In this document: in pieces, positions 14,481 through 21,634 of the stretch
Layout of the letters: each line of letters opens with the position of its first letter
Numbering within the stretch: position 1 is the stretch's first letter
Source of the DNA: a virus
Direction: 5' to 3' (one strand)
IMG/VR virus record: IMGVR_UViG_3300042398_000119
Span: 1-32,051 of that record
DNA length: 32,051 nt
The notes under the pieces: generated by a model
The model's input: the letters and a program-made list of their open reading frames with translations, nothing else
Databases searched by the model: none
What the model was told of the DNA's origin: nothing
Made by a program: the position numbers and the translations under genes

Positions 14481-15727
14481 TGGCAGCCCCAGCTCTAAAG
14501 GTAGAACTAGGTCTTGACTTAGGTGGAAACGACCCGTTCGCTTTTCGACTTGACGACGCAGTAAAAGGCGTCCTTGACAATACGGATTACACGCTAGGCG
14601 GAACGAAGCTCTTTGACATTTCTTCCCGTCTTGTTTCCGTCGCTATCCGTCGAGGAAAGTCCCAAGCTCTCGACCGCATAGACGCAGGTATCGCAACAAT
14701 CACCGTCGATAACTTCGACCGACTCTTTGACCCGCTCTACGAAAACGGATTGTATTACGGGCAGCTTATTCCCCGACGCGAAGTTGTCATTAGCTCAAAC
14801 AATTATCCAGTCTTCAACGGCTTTATTGATGACTTCGATATTCAGTACGAACCGGGAAAGAAGTCCGTTGTTTCAATCGCAGTTTCGGACGCATTCTCAG
14901 TTCTAGCTAACTCTTCCCTAGACGAAGTAGTGCCCCCGAGCGAATTGTCTGGAGCAAGAATTGAGCGCGTTCTAAATCTTCCCGAAGTTAGCTGGCCGGA
15001 AGATAGAAGAGAGATAGATTCGGGTAATACTCTTATGCTCGATTCAGTAGTGAACGAAGGCACGGGAACACTTAGCTATCTCCAGCTTGTAGAAACTAGC
15101 GAGTTCGGAACTATCTTTATATCCCGCGAAGGAAACGTAGTCTTCAGAGAAAGAAACTCCGTCCCGAACGTTATCGACGTAGTCTTCGCTAATACAAGCG
15201 TTGACCCGCTTCTTACTGCCGTTCCATTTATTGACGTGAACATTGTTTACGGTTCTGAGAATCTTTACAACCGAGTTTTCCTACAGAACGACGAAGCTAT
15301 TCCAGAAGAAGGATTCGCAGAAGACCTAGATAGCCAAGCTCTATACGGTGTTCGCGCCTACGACAAGTCCGGGCTACTGGTTCAAAACGCAAGCGACCTT
15401 CAATTCCTATCTGACTTCTTGCTACAGAGATTCAAAGAGCCACAATACCGATTCGAAACCGTGACCGTATCGCTAGACAACATTTCGACCGAGCAACAGA
15501 ACCTAGTTCTAGACTTAGAAATCGGCGACATTGTTCAAGTCAAGTTCTTACCTTCTGAAGTTCCCCCGGCTATCGAGCAGTATTGCCGGGTAATCGGTAT
15601 AAACAATAGCTGGGACACCAATAGCAAGAACATTACCTTCAGCTTGGAGCGCCTAGACTTCGCAATCTTTATTCTAGATGACGCTGTTTTGGGTGTCCTA
15701 GACGACGACCGCCTTGCTTACGAGTAA
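14480..15727 (+). CDS. Minor tail protein / tail hub
   Basis: A 415-residue protein follows the tape measure with a one-base overlap, where distal tail and hub proteins sit. It contains a barrel-like region with FDRLFDPLYENGLYYGQLIP and the VVISSNNYPVFNGFIDDFDI hairpin, features shared by actinophage minor tail proteins. The middle and C-terminal parts are gp27-like in general pattern. Both ends carry the same motif, LDDAVKGVLD near residue 24 and LDDAVLGVLD near residue 402. One protein here may combine distal-tail and hub roles, since no second protein of this class is seen. Confidence 0.75.
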   Translation: MAAPALKVELGLDLGGNDPFAFRLDDAVKGVLDNTDYTLGGTKLFDISSRLVSVAIRRGKSQALDRIDAGIATITVDNFDRLFDPLYENGLYYGQLIPRREVVISSNNYPVFNGFIDDFDIQYEPGKKSVVSIAVSDAFSVLANSSLDEVVPPSELSGARIERVLNLPEVSWPEDRREIDSGNTLMLDSVVNEGTGTLSYLQLVETSEFGTIFISREGNVVFRERNSVPNVIDVVFANTSVDPLLTAVPFIDVNIVYGSENLYNRVFLQNDEAIPEEGFAEDLDSQALYGVRAYDKSGLLVQNASDLQFLSDFLLQRFKEPQYRFETVTVSLDNISTEQQNLVLDLEIGDIVQVKFLPSEVPPAIEQYCRVIGINNSWDTNSKNITFSLERLDFAIFILDDAVLGVLDDDRLAYE

Positions 15728-15730
15728 AAT
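15725..15730 (+). promoter_or_regulatory. Candidate -10 box (TAAAAT) overlapping the tail-hub stop
   Basis: TAAAATAGAAGAAAG starts at the stop codon of the hub gene and resembles the GTAGAATAGAAG elements at 9771 and 11702. The tail-fibre gene at 15754 follows with an AAGGA ribosome site. Confidence 0.35.
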
Positions 15731-15753
15731 AGAAGAAAGACATAAGGAAAATA

Positions 15754-16143
15754 ATGCCTAGAAAAACCTTTACCGCAGGAGAAGTCCTTGCGGCAGCCGA
15801 CGTCAATTTATACCTGAGCAACGAAGCGGTATTCGCTAGCTCGACTGCGACCACCTACACCGTTCTTCCGGGCGACCGCTACGAAACCTTAGTAATGTCG
15901 GGAACTGCTAACTCAACGATTAGCTTCAGCACCGCTACCGCATTCGAAGCTGGGGAAAGAATAGATATCTTTCAAGAAGGAGCCGGAACTGTAACAATCG
16001 CCCGGGACGGAACCGCAGTATCTTTCGCAGGTCGAGGAACCGCTGGAACCGCTTACCGCATTGGTCAGCGTTATGACGCCGTATCTGTTGTCTGCGTAGG
16101 TACTAACTCCTATCGTATAATCGGGAACGCGAACGCGGTCTGA
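15754..16143 (+). CDS. Tail-tip / fibre protein, beta-structured
   Basis: A 129-residue Ala/Thr/Gly/Val-rich protein. The N-terminal motif FTAGEVLAAADVNLYL is a familiar start of actinophage minor tail and fibre proteins. The rest looks like a small beta domain (for example GERIDIFQEGAGTVTIARDG) as in tail-fibre or pyocin-knob-like modules. It is placed between hub and glycine-rich adhesin, so it is likely a tail-tip component or an adaptor for the adhesin. Exact family not certain. Confidence 0.7.
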   Translation: MPRKTFTAGEVLAAADVNLYLSNEAVFASSTATTYTVLPGDRYETLVMSGTANSTISFSTATAFEAGERIDIFQEGAGTVTIARDGTAVSFAGRGTAGTAYRIGQRYDAVSVVCVGTNSYRIIGNANAV

Positions 16144-16145
16144 TT

Positions 16146-17015
16146 ATGAGAGGAATAGCTTTTGGTATTCTCTCGGCAGCAGCTTCACCTAGCATTAGTG
16201 TTGAATACCTTGTAATTGCTGGTGGTGCTGCGGGTGGTGGTGGTGATACTGGCGGTGGTGGTGGTGCTGGTGGATACCGAACATCTACTCTTGCTTGTTC
16301 GCTAGGAACCAACTTTTTAGTTACTGTCGGTGCTGGTGGAGCAATAACTACAACTACTGGCTCTAGTGGAGCAAACTCTGTATTCTCAACGATTACTTCT
16401 GCTGGAGGTGGTGGAGGTGGTGCTACTGGTTCTACTGCTGGTGTTGCGGGTGGTTCTGGTGGTGGAGCTACTAGAGGCCGAACTGATTTCGGTGCTGGTA
16501 ACACACCTTCAACAAGTCCTTCTCAAGGTAATAATGGCGGACAGGGCGGGCCGGGAAGCGGAGGAAATATCGCTACTTCTGGAGGTGGAGGTGGTGCTGG
16601 AGCTGTAGGTTCTAATGGAACTTCAGGAGTACCCGGAACTGGTGGAAACGGTACAGCTTCATCTATAACTGGTTCTAGCGTAACTCGAGCTGGAGGTGGT
16701 GGAGGAGCCATCTATTCCAATACAACAAACGGAGCTTCTGGAGGAACTGGAGGCGGTGGACAAGGTGGAGGAAATAATAACCCTGCGACTTCTGGAACTA
16801 CAAATACTGGTGGAGGCGGTGGTGGAGCAGGTCTAAAGGACTTTGGTTCTCCATTCATACCGGGTGCTGGAGGTTCTGGAGTTGTTATCCTTCGCTATCC
16901 AGTATCCGCAACAATCACAATCGGTGCTGGCCTAACAGGTTCAACAGCAACAGACGGCTCTTTCAAGGTAACAACAATAACCGCTGGTAGCGGAAATGTA
17001 AGTTGGGCAGCATAA
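16146..17015 (+). CDS. Glycine-rich tail adhesin (receptor-binding candidate)
   Basis: A 289-residue protein with a short N-terminal domain ending in SVEYLVIAGGAAGGGGD, then long runs of GGGG(A/S/T) blocks interrupted by short loops, and a C-terminal domain with GGSGVVILRYPVSATITIG. The YLVIAGGGGGG...SGVVILRYP frame is typical of glycine-rich phage tail proteins. The poly-Gly II helix sandwich of T-even-like gp38 adhesins is the nearest known architecture. It probably contacts the host receptor. Codon use (GGT and GGA runs, TCT, ACT) differs from the neighbours. There is no clear ribosome site, so translation may be coupled to the upstream stop two bases away. Confidence 0.8.
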   Translation: MRGIAFGILSAAASPSISVEYLVIAGGAAGGGGDTGGGGGAGGYRTSTLACSLGTNFLVTVGAGGAITTTTGSSGANSVFSTITSAGGGGGGATGSTAGVAGGSGGGATRGRTDFGAGNTPSTSPSQGNNGGQGGPGSGGNIATSGGGGGAGAVGSNGTSGVPGTGGNGTASSITGSSVTRAGGGGGAIYSNTTNGASGGTGGGGQGGGNNNPATSGTTNTGGGGGGAGLKDFGSPFIPGAGGSGVVILRYPVSATITIGAGLTGSTATDGSFKVTTITAGSGNVSWAA

Positions 17016-17389
17016 TGGCACACTACGCATTCTTAGACGACAACAACATTGTCACCGAAGTTATTACAGGAATTGACGAAACCGAACTTATCGAAGGTCT
17101 TGACCCTGAAACTTGGTACGGCAACTTCCGAGGACAGGTTTGTAAAAGAACAAGCTATAACGGAAACATAAGAAAAAACTACGCAGGAATTGGTTTTACT
17201 TATGACCCTGAACTTGACGCTTTTATTGGCCCTAAGCCTTTTGAGTCTTGGATTCTTGACGAAGCAACTTGTCGCTGGGAAGCTCCAACGCCATACCCAA
17301 CTGACGGCTTTAGCTACTTTTGGAACGAGGCAGAATTGGCTTGGGAAGTTATGGACTTCTCTGAACCTAACGGGGCGATTCAAAACTAA
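17015..17389 (+). CDS. Conserved aquatic-phage tail-region protein
   Basis: A 124-residue protein from ATG 17015, which overlaps the upstream stop by one base (a TTG four codons earlier is less likely). It begins AHYAFLDDNNIVTEVITG and contains KRTSYNGNIRKNYAGIGFTY and a Trp-rich end (ESWILDEATCRWEAPTPYP). I recognise this type from many cyanophage and other aquatic phage genomes, where it is found beside tail genes without a known function. It is probably a virion or tail-fibre-associated protein. Confidence 0.75.
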   Translation: MAHYAFLDDNNIVTEVITGIDETELIEGLDPETWYGNFRGQVCKRTSYNGNIRKNYAGIGFTYDPELDAFIGPKPFESWILDEATCRWEAPTPYPTDGFSYFWNEAELAWEVMDFSEPNGAIQN

Positions 17390-17634
17390 TGGCTGAGGAA
17401 ACAACTGGCGTTCGCATAACCCAACAAGCTATTTACGCTAAGCAACTCGAACACGGTGAAACCCTTGTCAAAATACTCGAGAAGCTCGACCACTTAGACG
17501 AAGTTCCAAACCGTCTTCGGGAAGTAGAACTAACGCTTGCCCGATTAGCTTGGATTGAGAAGATTGCCTACACTGGATTGGCCGCGGGAATCACAGGACT
17601 TGCTTCTGCTCTTTTTTCCCTTTTGGTAAAATAG
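17389..17634 (+). CDS. Small coiled-coil membrane protein, holin-like accessory
   Basis: An 81-residue protein with an amphipathic helical N-terminal half (LEHGETLVKILEKLDHLDEV, likely coiled coil) and one C-terminal transmembrane segment (YTGLAAGITGLASALFSLLV). This layout is common in actinophage lysis cassettes (DUF2746-like proteins). It starts one base inside the upstream stop and lies directly before the endolysin. A role in holin function is plausible from position and topology only. Confidence 0.65.
   Translation: MAEETTGVRITQQAIYAKQLEHGETLVKILEKLDHLDEVPNRLREVELTLARLAWIEKIAYTGLAAGITGLASALFSLLVK
17627..17632 (+). promoter_or_regulatory. Candidate -10 box (TAAAAT), leaderless endolysin promoter
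   Basis: TTTTGGTAAAATAGTTTTATG: the TAAAAT hexamer ends 6 nt before the ATG at 17639 and no Shine-Dalgarno precedes that ATG. A leaderless message is the simplest explanation. Read-through from upstream with coupling is the alternative. Confidence 0.45.
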
Positions 17635-17638
17635 TTTT

Positions 17639-18130
17639 ATGCGTTATCCATTCAATAAGCCAATTCCTAAAATTTCTTCGCCTTATGGTTGGAGATTCCA
17701 CCCAATCGAGAAAATTCGCAAGCACCATAACGGCGTCGATTACGCGGTGGAAGTCGGTCGCCCGGTTTACGCAATCGCTAACGGAACCGTTGTCTATGCG
17801 GGAGCTTCAAAGCTAAAGTTTCCTAACGGGGAACCTGCTGGCGGTGGCTACATTGTTAGACTGCGCCACAAGGTTAACGGCGAATGGATAACTTCCGGCT
17901 ACTACCACTTGAAAAAAGGCTCAATAAAAGAAGCTGGAATCAAGGTCGGGCAGAAAGTCTTAGAAGGCACAAAGCTTGGAGAATCGGGCAACACCGGAGA
18001 ATCTACCGGGCCGCACCTTCACTTCGAAATCCAGCGCGGTAAGTTCTACGTTTGGAACAATAAAGGTCTGCGCTACACCGAACCGACTAGCTACATCAAA
18101 ACCCAAATAGCTCTAGAAAAACTAAAGTGA
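17639..18130 (+). CDS. Endolysin, M23 (LytM-type) zinc endopeptidase
   Basis: A 163-residue protein consisting of a single M23 peptidase domain. The zinc and catalytic residues are visible: H30 and D34 in the HNGVDY motif, and H126/H128 in GPHLHFE. The strand pattern between them (PVYAIANGTVVYAG) is typical. These enzymes cut peptide cross-bridges of peptidoglycan. There is no signal peptide and no separate wall-binding domain, so release depends on a holin, and the small membrane proteins on both sides fit that need. This is the only lytic enzyme visible in the window. Confidence 0.93.
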   Translation: MRYPFNKPIPKISSPYGWRFHPIEKIRKHHNGVDYAVEVGRPVYAIANGTVVYAGASKLKFPNGEPAGGGYIVRLRHKVNGEWITSGYYHLKKGSIKEAGIKVGQKVLEGTKLGESGNTGESTGPHLHFEIQRGKFYVWNNKGLRYTEPTSYIKTQIALEKLK

Positions 18131-18399
18131 GAATCTTTGACGCTCTAATGCTTCTTCGGGAGCAAGAAGGCGAAGATACTTCTGGCCCGTCTTGGAAGTA
18201 TCGAAGAAAACTAATCTATGGCGGTTATCGCTTGGGCTTCGTTATGATTCTTTTTGGAATGGGAACCTTCTTCTTTGACAAGGAAGTATCCGTCCAGCTA
18301 GTAATCGGCGGGGTAGCTCTTATCTCGATTATCCTTACTGCGTACACCGCTTCTGCTACCTTTGAAGACGTAAACCTATACAAGAAAGAAGAAGAATAA
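18127..18399 (+). CDS. Two-helix membrane protein of the lysis cassette
   Basis: A 90-residue protein starting at a GTG that overlaps the endolysin stop by 4 nt (GTGA). It has a charged N-terminus with KYRRKLIYGGYR, then two transmembrane segments (LGFVMILFGMGTFFF and VQLVIGGVALISIILTAY) and a Glu/Lys-rich tail. Topology and place match a class II holin or holin partner. I recognise no specific family. Confidence 0.7.
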   Translation: MRIFDALMLLREQEGEDTSGPSWKYRRKLIYGGYRLGFVMILFGMGTFFFDKEVSVQLVIGGVALISIILTAYTASATFEDVNLYKKEEE

Positions 18400-18584
18400 T
18401 GTTGAACCTACAACCTGCCACCCGCAAATGGATTTATGGAATTGTCGCCGCAACCGTCCCGCTACTTATTAGCTTGGGAACAATTACTACCGAACTAGGC
18501 GCGCAGATTCTAAACGTTGCCGCAGCTCTACTAGCAATCGGTGGTTCGGCTTTAGCTATTACTTACGTCCCCGACGAAGAGTAA
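18399..18584 (+). CDS. Probable holin
   Basis: A 61-residue protein with two hydrophobic helices (IYGIVAATVPLLISLGTITT and ILNVAAALLAIGGSALAITYV), a short turn and an acidic C-terminus. Small holins of actinophages and r1t-like phages have this size and shape, and they follow the endolysin as here. The start overlaps the previous stop by one base. Its end overlaps the 3' end of the convergent WhiB-like gene by 22 bp. Confidence 0.7.
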   Translation: MLNLQPATRKWIYGIVAATVPLLISLGTITTELGAQILNVAAALLAIGGSALAITYVPDEE

Positions 18585-18844
18585 CGCTCCGCTTCAGTAG
18601 TGCCTCCCCAAATCCCCGCAACCCGGGTGGACTTGGCGTAGTCCCGGCATTGTACCCGAACTGGGCAATTCTGGCAGATACCTTTAGCTATTTCTTCGAC
18701 TAATTTTTGGCTGATTTGGCTTGCTTCTTGGGCAAAGAAGACGTCGGGCAGTTCTTCGCACTCGACAGAACCGACCTTCCGAATCGCTTCGTGAAGTTCT
18801 AGGTAATTGCGCTCAATTCCCAATAATTGTCGTAGGGTAGTCAT
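18563..18844 (-). CDS. WhiB-like iron-sulfur transcriptional regulator
   Basis: The only minus-strand gene: a 93-residue Wbl protein. The four cluster-binding cysteines are present (C29, then C57-x2-C60 and C66), followed by the GIWGG turn (residues 77-81) and a short C-terminal tail. Wbl proteins bind a 4Fe-4S cluster, associate with the main sigma factor and occur only in Actinobacteria and their phages, which fixes the host phylum. Phage Wbl proteins can alter host transcription; the mycobacteriophage TM4 protein is a known example. The ATG is 6 nt after a TAGGGT box, so the message is probably leaderless. Confidence 0.92.
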   Translation of the reverse strand: MTTLRQLLGIERNYLELHEAIRKVGSVECEELPDVFFAQEASQISQKLVEEIAKGICQNCPVRVQCRDYAKSTRVAGIWGGTTEAERYSSSGT

Positions 18845-18893
18845 AGTCTAACCCTAAAGGAAAGTTAGACCGAAAATAGCAAGAAAGGGAAAA
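18845..18893. promoter_or_regulatory. Divergent control region with inverted repeat between wbl and recombination genes
   Basis: This 49-nt gap separates the leftward WhiB-like gene from the rightward early genes. It holds a perfect inverted repeat GTCTAAC (18846-18852) / GTTAGAC (18864-18870) with an 11-nt spacer. On the minus strand TAGGGT (18856-18851) lies 6 nt before the wbl ATG. On the plus strand an AAAGGGA ribosome site precedes ATG 18894. The repeat could be an operator serving both directions. Confidence 0.55.
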
Positions 18894-19778
18894 ATGATTA
18901 GCAAGCTAGAACTAAAGGAATTAGGGGACGCAGTATTCTTAGGCGACTTCGAATCCGGTTCCCCGGAGTGGCACGAACTAAGAAACGAAGACGCAGCCGT
19001 GGGTGGCTCTGATATTGGAGCAATCGCAGGACTTTCTCCGTTCGAGAGCCAAATTACAAAATGGGCCAAGAAGACAAAACAAATTCCGGACGACTTTGAA
19101 CCGTCTATGGCTATGCGACTTGGGACGAAACTCGAAGCTCCAATTCTAGAAATCTTCGCCGAAGAACACCCGGACTACGAAATCTTTACGACGGGAACTT
19201 GGGCGCATAAAGAATTCAATTGGCAACGAGCTAACCCGGACGCGCTCTATCGAAAGCCGGACGGAACTTGGGGCATTATTGAAGTCAAGTTCTCGCGCGA
19301 TTACTGGAGCGAAGTTCCGCAACACTACCGGGCGCAGGTGCTTTGGTATATGAACGTGTTTGGAATTCAAGAAGCAACGCTAGTAGCTCTAGCAGGTTCT
19401 AGCTATCAAGAATTCGAAGTCGAGTGGGACACGTTCGAAGCGACCTCACTAATCGCTGCGGCTTACCGCTTCAGGGAATCAGTTCTGAATAACAAAATGC
19501 CGGACTGGGACGGAAGCAATTCCACGTTTGAAACTATCCGAGCTATGAATCCTAAAATCGAAGACGGAGAAGAACACCTAGACGAACTAGGACTTCACTA
19601 CTTCGAAGCTTTGGGCGACTTCGAGAAGGCAGAAAAGAAACTTACCGAACTAAAGAGTCGAGTCCTGTCGGCTATGGGCGGAAAGAAAAAGGGAATCGTC
19701 TACGGCGAACACGCGATTAGCTTGCGCGCTCGGGGAATGGGCAATCCTTACCTACACCACGAAAAGAAAGGGAAATAA
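18894..19778 (+). CDS. YqaJ-type viral recombinase exonuclease
   Basis: A 294-residue nuclease of the YqaJ/lambda-exonuclease class, which resects double-stranded DNA ends for phage recombination. The order of active-site elements fits: GGSDIGAI (residues 37-44), E81 in GTKLEAP, D116 in NPDALY, and E130-x-K132 in IIEVKF, followed by a helix with the HYRAQVLWYM motif. The C-terminal 70 residues are helical and charged. It is the first gene of the rightward early operon and is followed by a likely annealing partner, as in RecE-RecT-type pairs. Confidence 0.92.
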   Translation: MISKLELKELGDAVFLGDFESGSPEWHELRNEDAAVGGSDIGAIAGLSPFESQITKWAKKTKQIPDDFEPSMAMRLGTKLEAPILEIFAEEHPDYEIFTTGTWAHKEFNWQRANPDALYRKPDGTWGIIEVKFSRDYWSEVPQHYRAQVLWYMNVFGIQEATLVALAGSSYQEFEVEWDTFEATSLIAAAYRFRESVLNNKMPDWDGSNSTFETIRAMNPKIEDGEEHLDELGLHYFEALGDFEKAEKKLTELKSRVLSAMGGKKKGIVYGEHAISLRARGMGNPYLHHEKKGK

Positions 19779-19781
19779 CAA

Positions 19782-20294
19782 ATGGCACAATTCAATCTAA
19801 ACGAATACGAAACAGTCGAAGAAAGACACGCAAGAGCAATAGCTGAGTATCCAGATATCAGGTGCGTAATTGTGAATCACACTACACCGCAGGATAGAGC
19901 GGTTGGGACTTGGGTGGTAGAAGCTCGGGTTTACCTAAACGCTGAAGACCAAGAACGCGAACTACCAAAAGCTACTGAATGGGCTTTCGAAGTAGACGGC
20001 GTTGGAATGGCTAACAAAACTTCCGCGCTAGAAAACGCGTGTACTTCCGCTCTTGGTAGAAGTCTTCGGTGGGCATTAGGCGGTTCTAAAGGCCCGTCAA
20101 AACAAGAAATGGAAAAGGTAGCTCGTGGGCAGACTCCTAAGCTTCCGGTTAGAGCGTGGCTCTACGAAGCTGGCGAACTAACAACCGCTAAAGATATTGA
20201 CAAACTGCGACTGCTCTATTCCGAAGCAAAAACCGCTAAGGCAGATAGCGCAATTCTTGAAGCGATAAAGACAATGGCGGAAGGATTGGCCTAA
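19782..20294 (+). CDS. Putative single-strand annealing protein partner
   Basis: A 170-residue protein 3 nt after the exonuclease stop. The central block GMANKTSALENACTSALGRS followed by LRWALGG closely resembles the E-x2-x-T-S-A-(I/L)-G-R-A-L-x2-x-G motif of ERF/Rad52-like phage annealing proteins, and the beta-rich region before it (TWVVEARVYLNAED) fits that fold. It is shorter than most members. The neighbour exonuclease supports a recombination role. The family call is from one motif, so it is moderate. Confidence 0.6.
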   Translation: MAQFNLNEYETVEERHARAIAEYPDIRCVIVNHTTPQDRAVGTWVVEARVYLNAEDQERELPKATEWAFEVDGVGMANKTSALENACTSALGRSLRWALGGSKGPSKQEMEKVARGQTPKLPVRAWLYEAGELTTAKDIDKLRLLYSEAKTAKADSAILEAIKTMAEGLA

Positions 20295-20623
20295 TGGAAA
20301 CGCCCGGTCAAATCGTCGAAGAGCTTCAGCGGATAAGTAAAGAAATGGAAAAGGGAGCTTCGGCTCTCTATGACGCAGAAGTGAAACTAGCGGACGCTGA
20401 AGCGAGCTATGACAAGTCCGTTTCTCTATCCTTCTTGAATAGTCAAGGCACGGTAGCAGACCGTCAAGCGGTGGCAAAACTCCAAGCGGTAGACGAAAAG
20501 CTAAAGGCAGACCTAGCCCGGGCTGAGTTCAATCGGGTAAAAATGAAGATGAAAGTCCTATCGGATACGGCCACAATGACCGCCGTTATTAGCCGTAACG
20601 TAGAACTCCAATGGCGGAGCTAG
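20294..20623 (+). CDS. Coiled-coil protein of the recombination module
   Basis: A 109-residue, largely helical protein. Residues 5-50 and 60-90 form heptad-like charged helices (EELQRISKEMEKGASALYDA and onward), and the C-terminus reads SDTATMTAVISRNVELQWRS. Proteins with this profile are found beside recombinases in several phages, without an assigned role. One-base overlap with the previous gene shows co-translation. Confidence 0.65.
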   Translation: METPGQIVEELQRISKEMEKGASALYDAEVKLADAEASYDKSVSLSFLNSQGTVADRQAVAKLQAVDEKLKADLARAEFNRVKMKMKVLSDTATMTAVISRNVELQWRS

Positions 20624-20649
20624 ACTAATGGGCGGGAGAGTGGCGGCTT

Positions 20650-20883
20650 ATGAAGATTCGGGAAAAGTGTTCTTGTGGCGCAAGTTTTTACGCGTCCGGG
20701 GACGAAGCTACTCAGCTTTACAAGAATTGGATTCGTCGTCATTCCTGCCCGGCTCCAACGCAAGAAGAGATTCTCAATTTCAGAGATACGGACAGCTCTT
20801 CAACAATCGGATTCTCCGCAGACTATTCCGGGACGGGCTTAGACCTACCCGCGAAGAAATATGACCCGTGGGAAGATGAATAA
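20650..20883 (+). CDS. Small zinc-binding protein, unknown role
   Basis: A 77-residue protein with a metal-ligand pattern near the N-terminus (KCSCGASFYASG, then RRHSC), giving C-x-C and H-x-C pairs 20-25 residues apart. The rest is acidic and Ser/Asp-rich and ends in PWEDE, possibly disordered. I chose the frame beginning at ATG 20650 over an overlapping ORF at 20628, because it carries the Cys/His cluster and couples to the next gene. Function unknown. Confidence 0.6.
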   Translation: MKIREKCSCGASFYASGDEATQLYKNWIRRHSCPAPTQEEILNFRDTDSSSTIGFSADYSGTGLDLPAKKYDPWEDE

Positions 20884-21205
20884 AAAAGAGTTTCAAAAAT
20901 ACTTAGACCGAGATAAGGCTTGTCCGTGTTGCGGTTCAACGGGGCCAGAACTGATTCCGCAACACCGAGCTAATCGCGGAATGGGTGGAAGTAAAGAACG
21001 CAATCGTCCGTCGAACATTATTGCTTTTTGTTCTTACTCAAACGGGCTAATCGAATCGCAATCAGGCTTCGCAGCTAAGGCACGAACTCTAGGTTGGAAG
21101 CTCTACTCACATCAAGACCCGGCAGAAACTCCGGTGCGACTTTGGGACGGCTGGCACTTTCTAGACGATAATTTTGGAAAGGTTCCAACGAACCAACCAG
21201 ACTGA
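20876..21205 (+). CDS. HNH-like endonuclease
   Basis: A 109-residue protein starting MNKKEFQKYLDRDKACPCCG (an in-frame ATG five codons upstream at 20861 is possible). It has the CPCCG zinc pair, then LIPQHRANRGMGGSKERNRP and SNIIAFCSYSNG, which matches the beta-beta-alpha HNH layout with H in PQHRA, N in PSN and a third Cys in AFC. The last His of the HNH triad appears replaced by Asn in the SYSNG segment. Such HNH proteins are frequent in Microbacteriaceae and other actinophages near replication genes. Cleavage activity is not certain. Confidence 0.75.
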   Translation: MNKKEFQKYLDRDKACPCCGSTGPELIPQHRANRGMGGSKERNRPSNIIAFCSYSNGLIESQSGFAAKARTLGWKLYSHQDPAETPVRLWDGWHFLDDNFGKVPTNQPD

Positions 21206-21214
21206 AAGGAAAAA

Positions 21215-21634
21215 ATGGCTGGATATGAACCACGCTTTGACGTGGACTTTACACGCGGAAGAATCGGGGAAGAGCTTGTCGAAACTTTTTTGGCTGACCT
21301 AATCGGCAAGAAGATAGAAGTCAAAACTGATTATCGAGTAAACGAAACGGGAAACGTCTACGTTGAAACGTGGCAGTATTCGGAACCGGACGCTTCGGAC
21401 AAGAAGCAATCAGGGATAAACGTAAGTGAAGCTGAATACTATTGCTTTGGCTCACCGCTTGGGGAAGGATTCGTAATGGTCAAAACCAGCGTCCTGAAGC
21501 AATTCATAAGCAACACGAACCCCCGGGAAGCTAGACAACCAATCGCGTCAAAGGCAACGAAGGCTTCAATCGGGCGACTGATTCCGCTTGCTGATTTATT
21601 GGCTAGTATCGGACTAGCTAAGAAAGGGAACTAA
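21215..21634 (+). CDS. PD-(D/E)XK-type nuclease-like protein
   Basis: A 139-residue protein. The N-terminal helix RIGEELVETFLADLIGK is followed by KIEVKTDYR, the E-x-K half of a PD-(D/E)XK site, and a third strand NVYVETWQY. The helix-E...ExK order resembles small restriction-like or resolvase-like folds (E in GEE, D in one of the connecting strands). It stands between an HNH gene and the replication organiser, so processing of replication or recombination intermediates is likely. The exact substrate is unknown. Confidence 0.65.
   Translation: MAGYEPRFDVDFTRGRIGEELVETFLADLIGKKIEVKTDYRVNETGNVYVETWQYSEPDASDKKQSGINVSEAEYYCFGSPLGEGFVMVKTSVLKQFISNTNPREARQPIASKATKASIGRLIPLADLLASIGLAKKGN

Noticed and set aside
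16103-16711. Minus-strand proline-rich ORFs opposite the glycine-rich gene
   Set aside because: They are the complement of GGN-rich codons (Gly runs read as Pro/Ala runs), with no ribosome sites. They are shadows of the adhesin gene.
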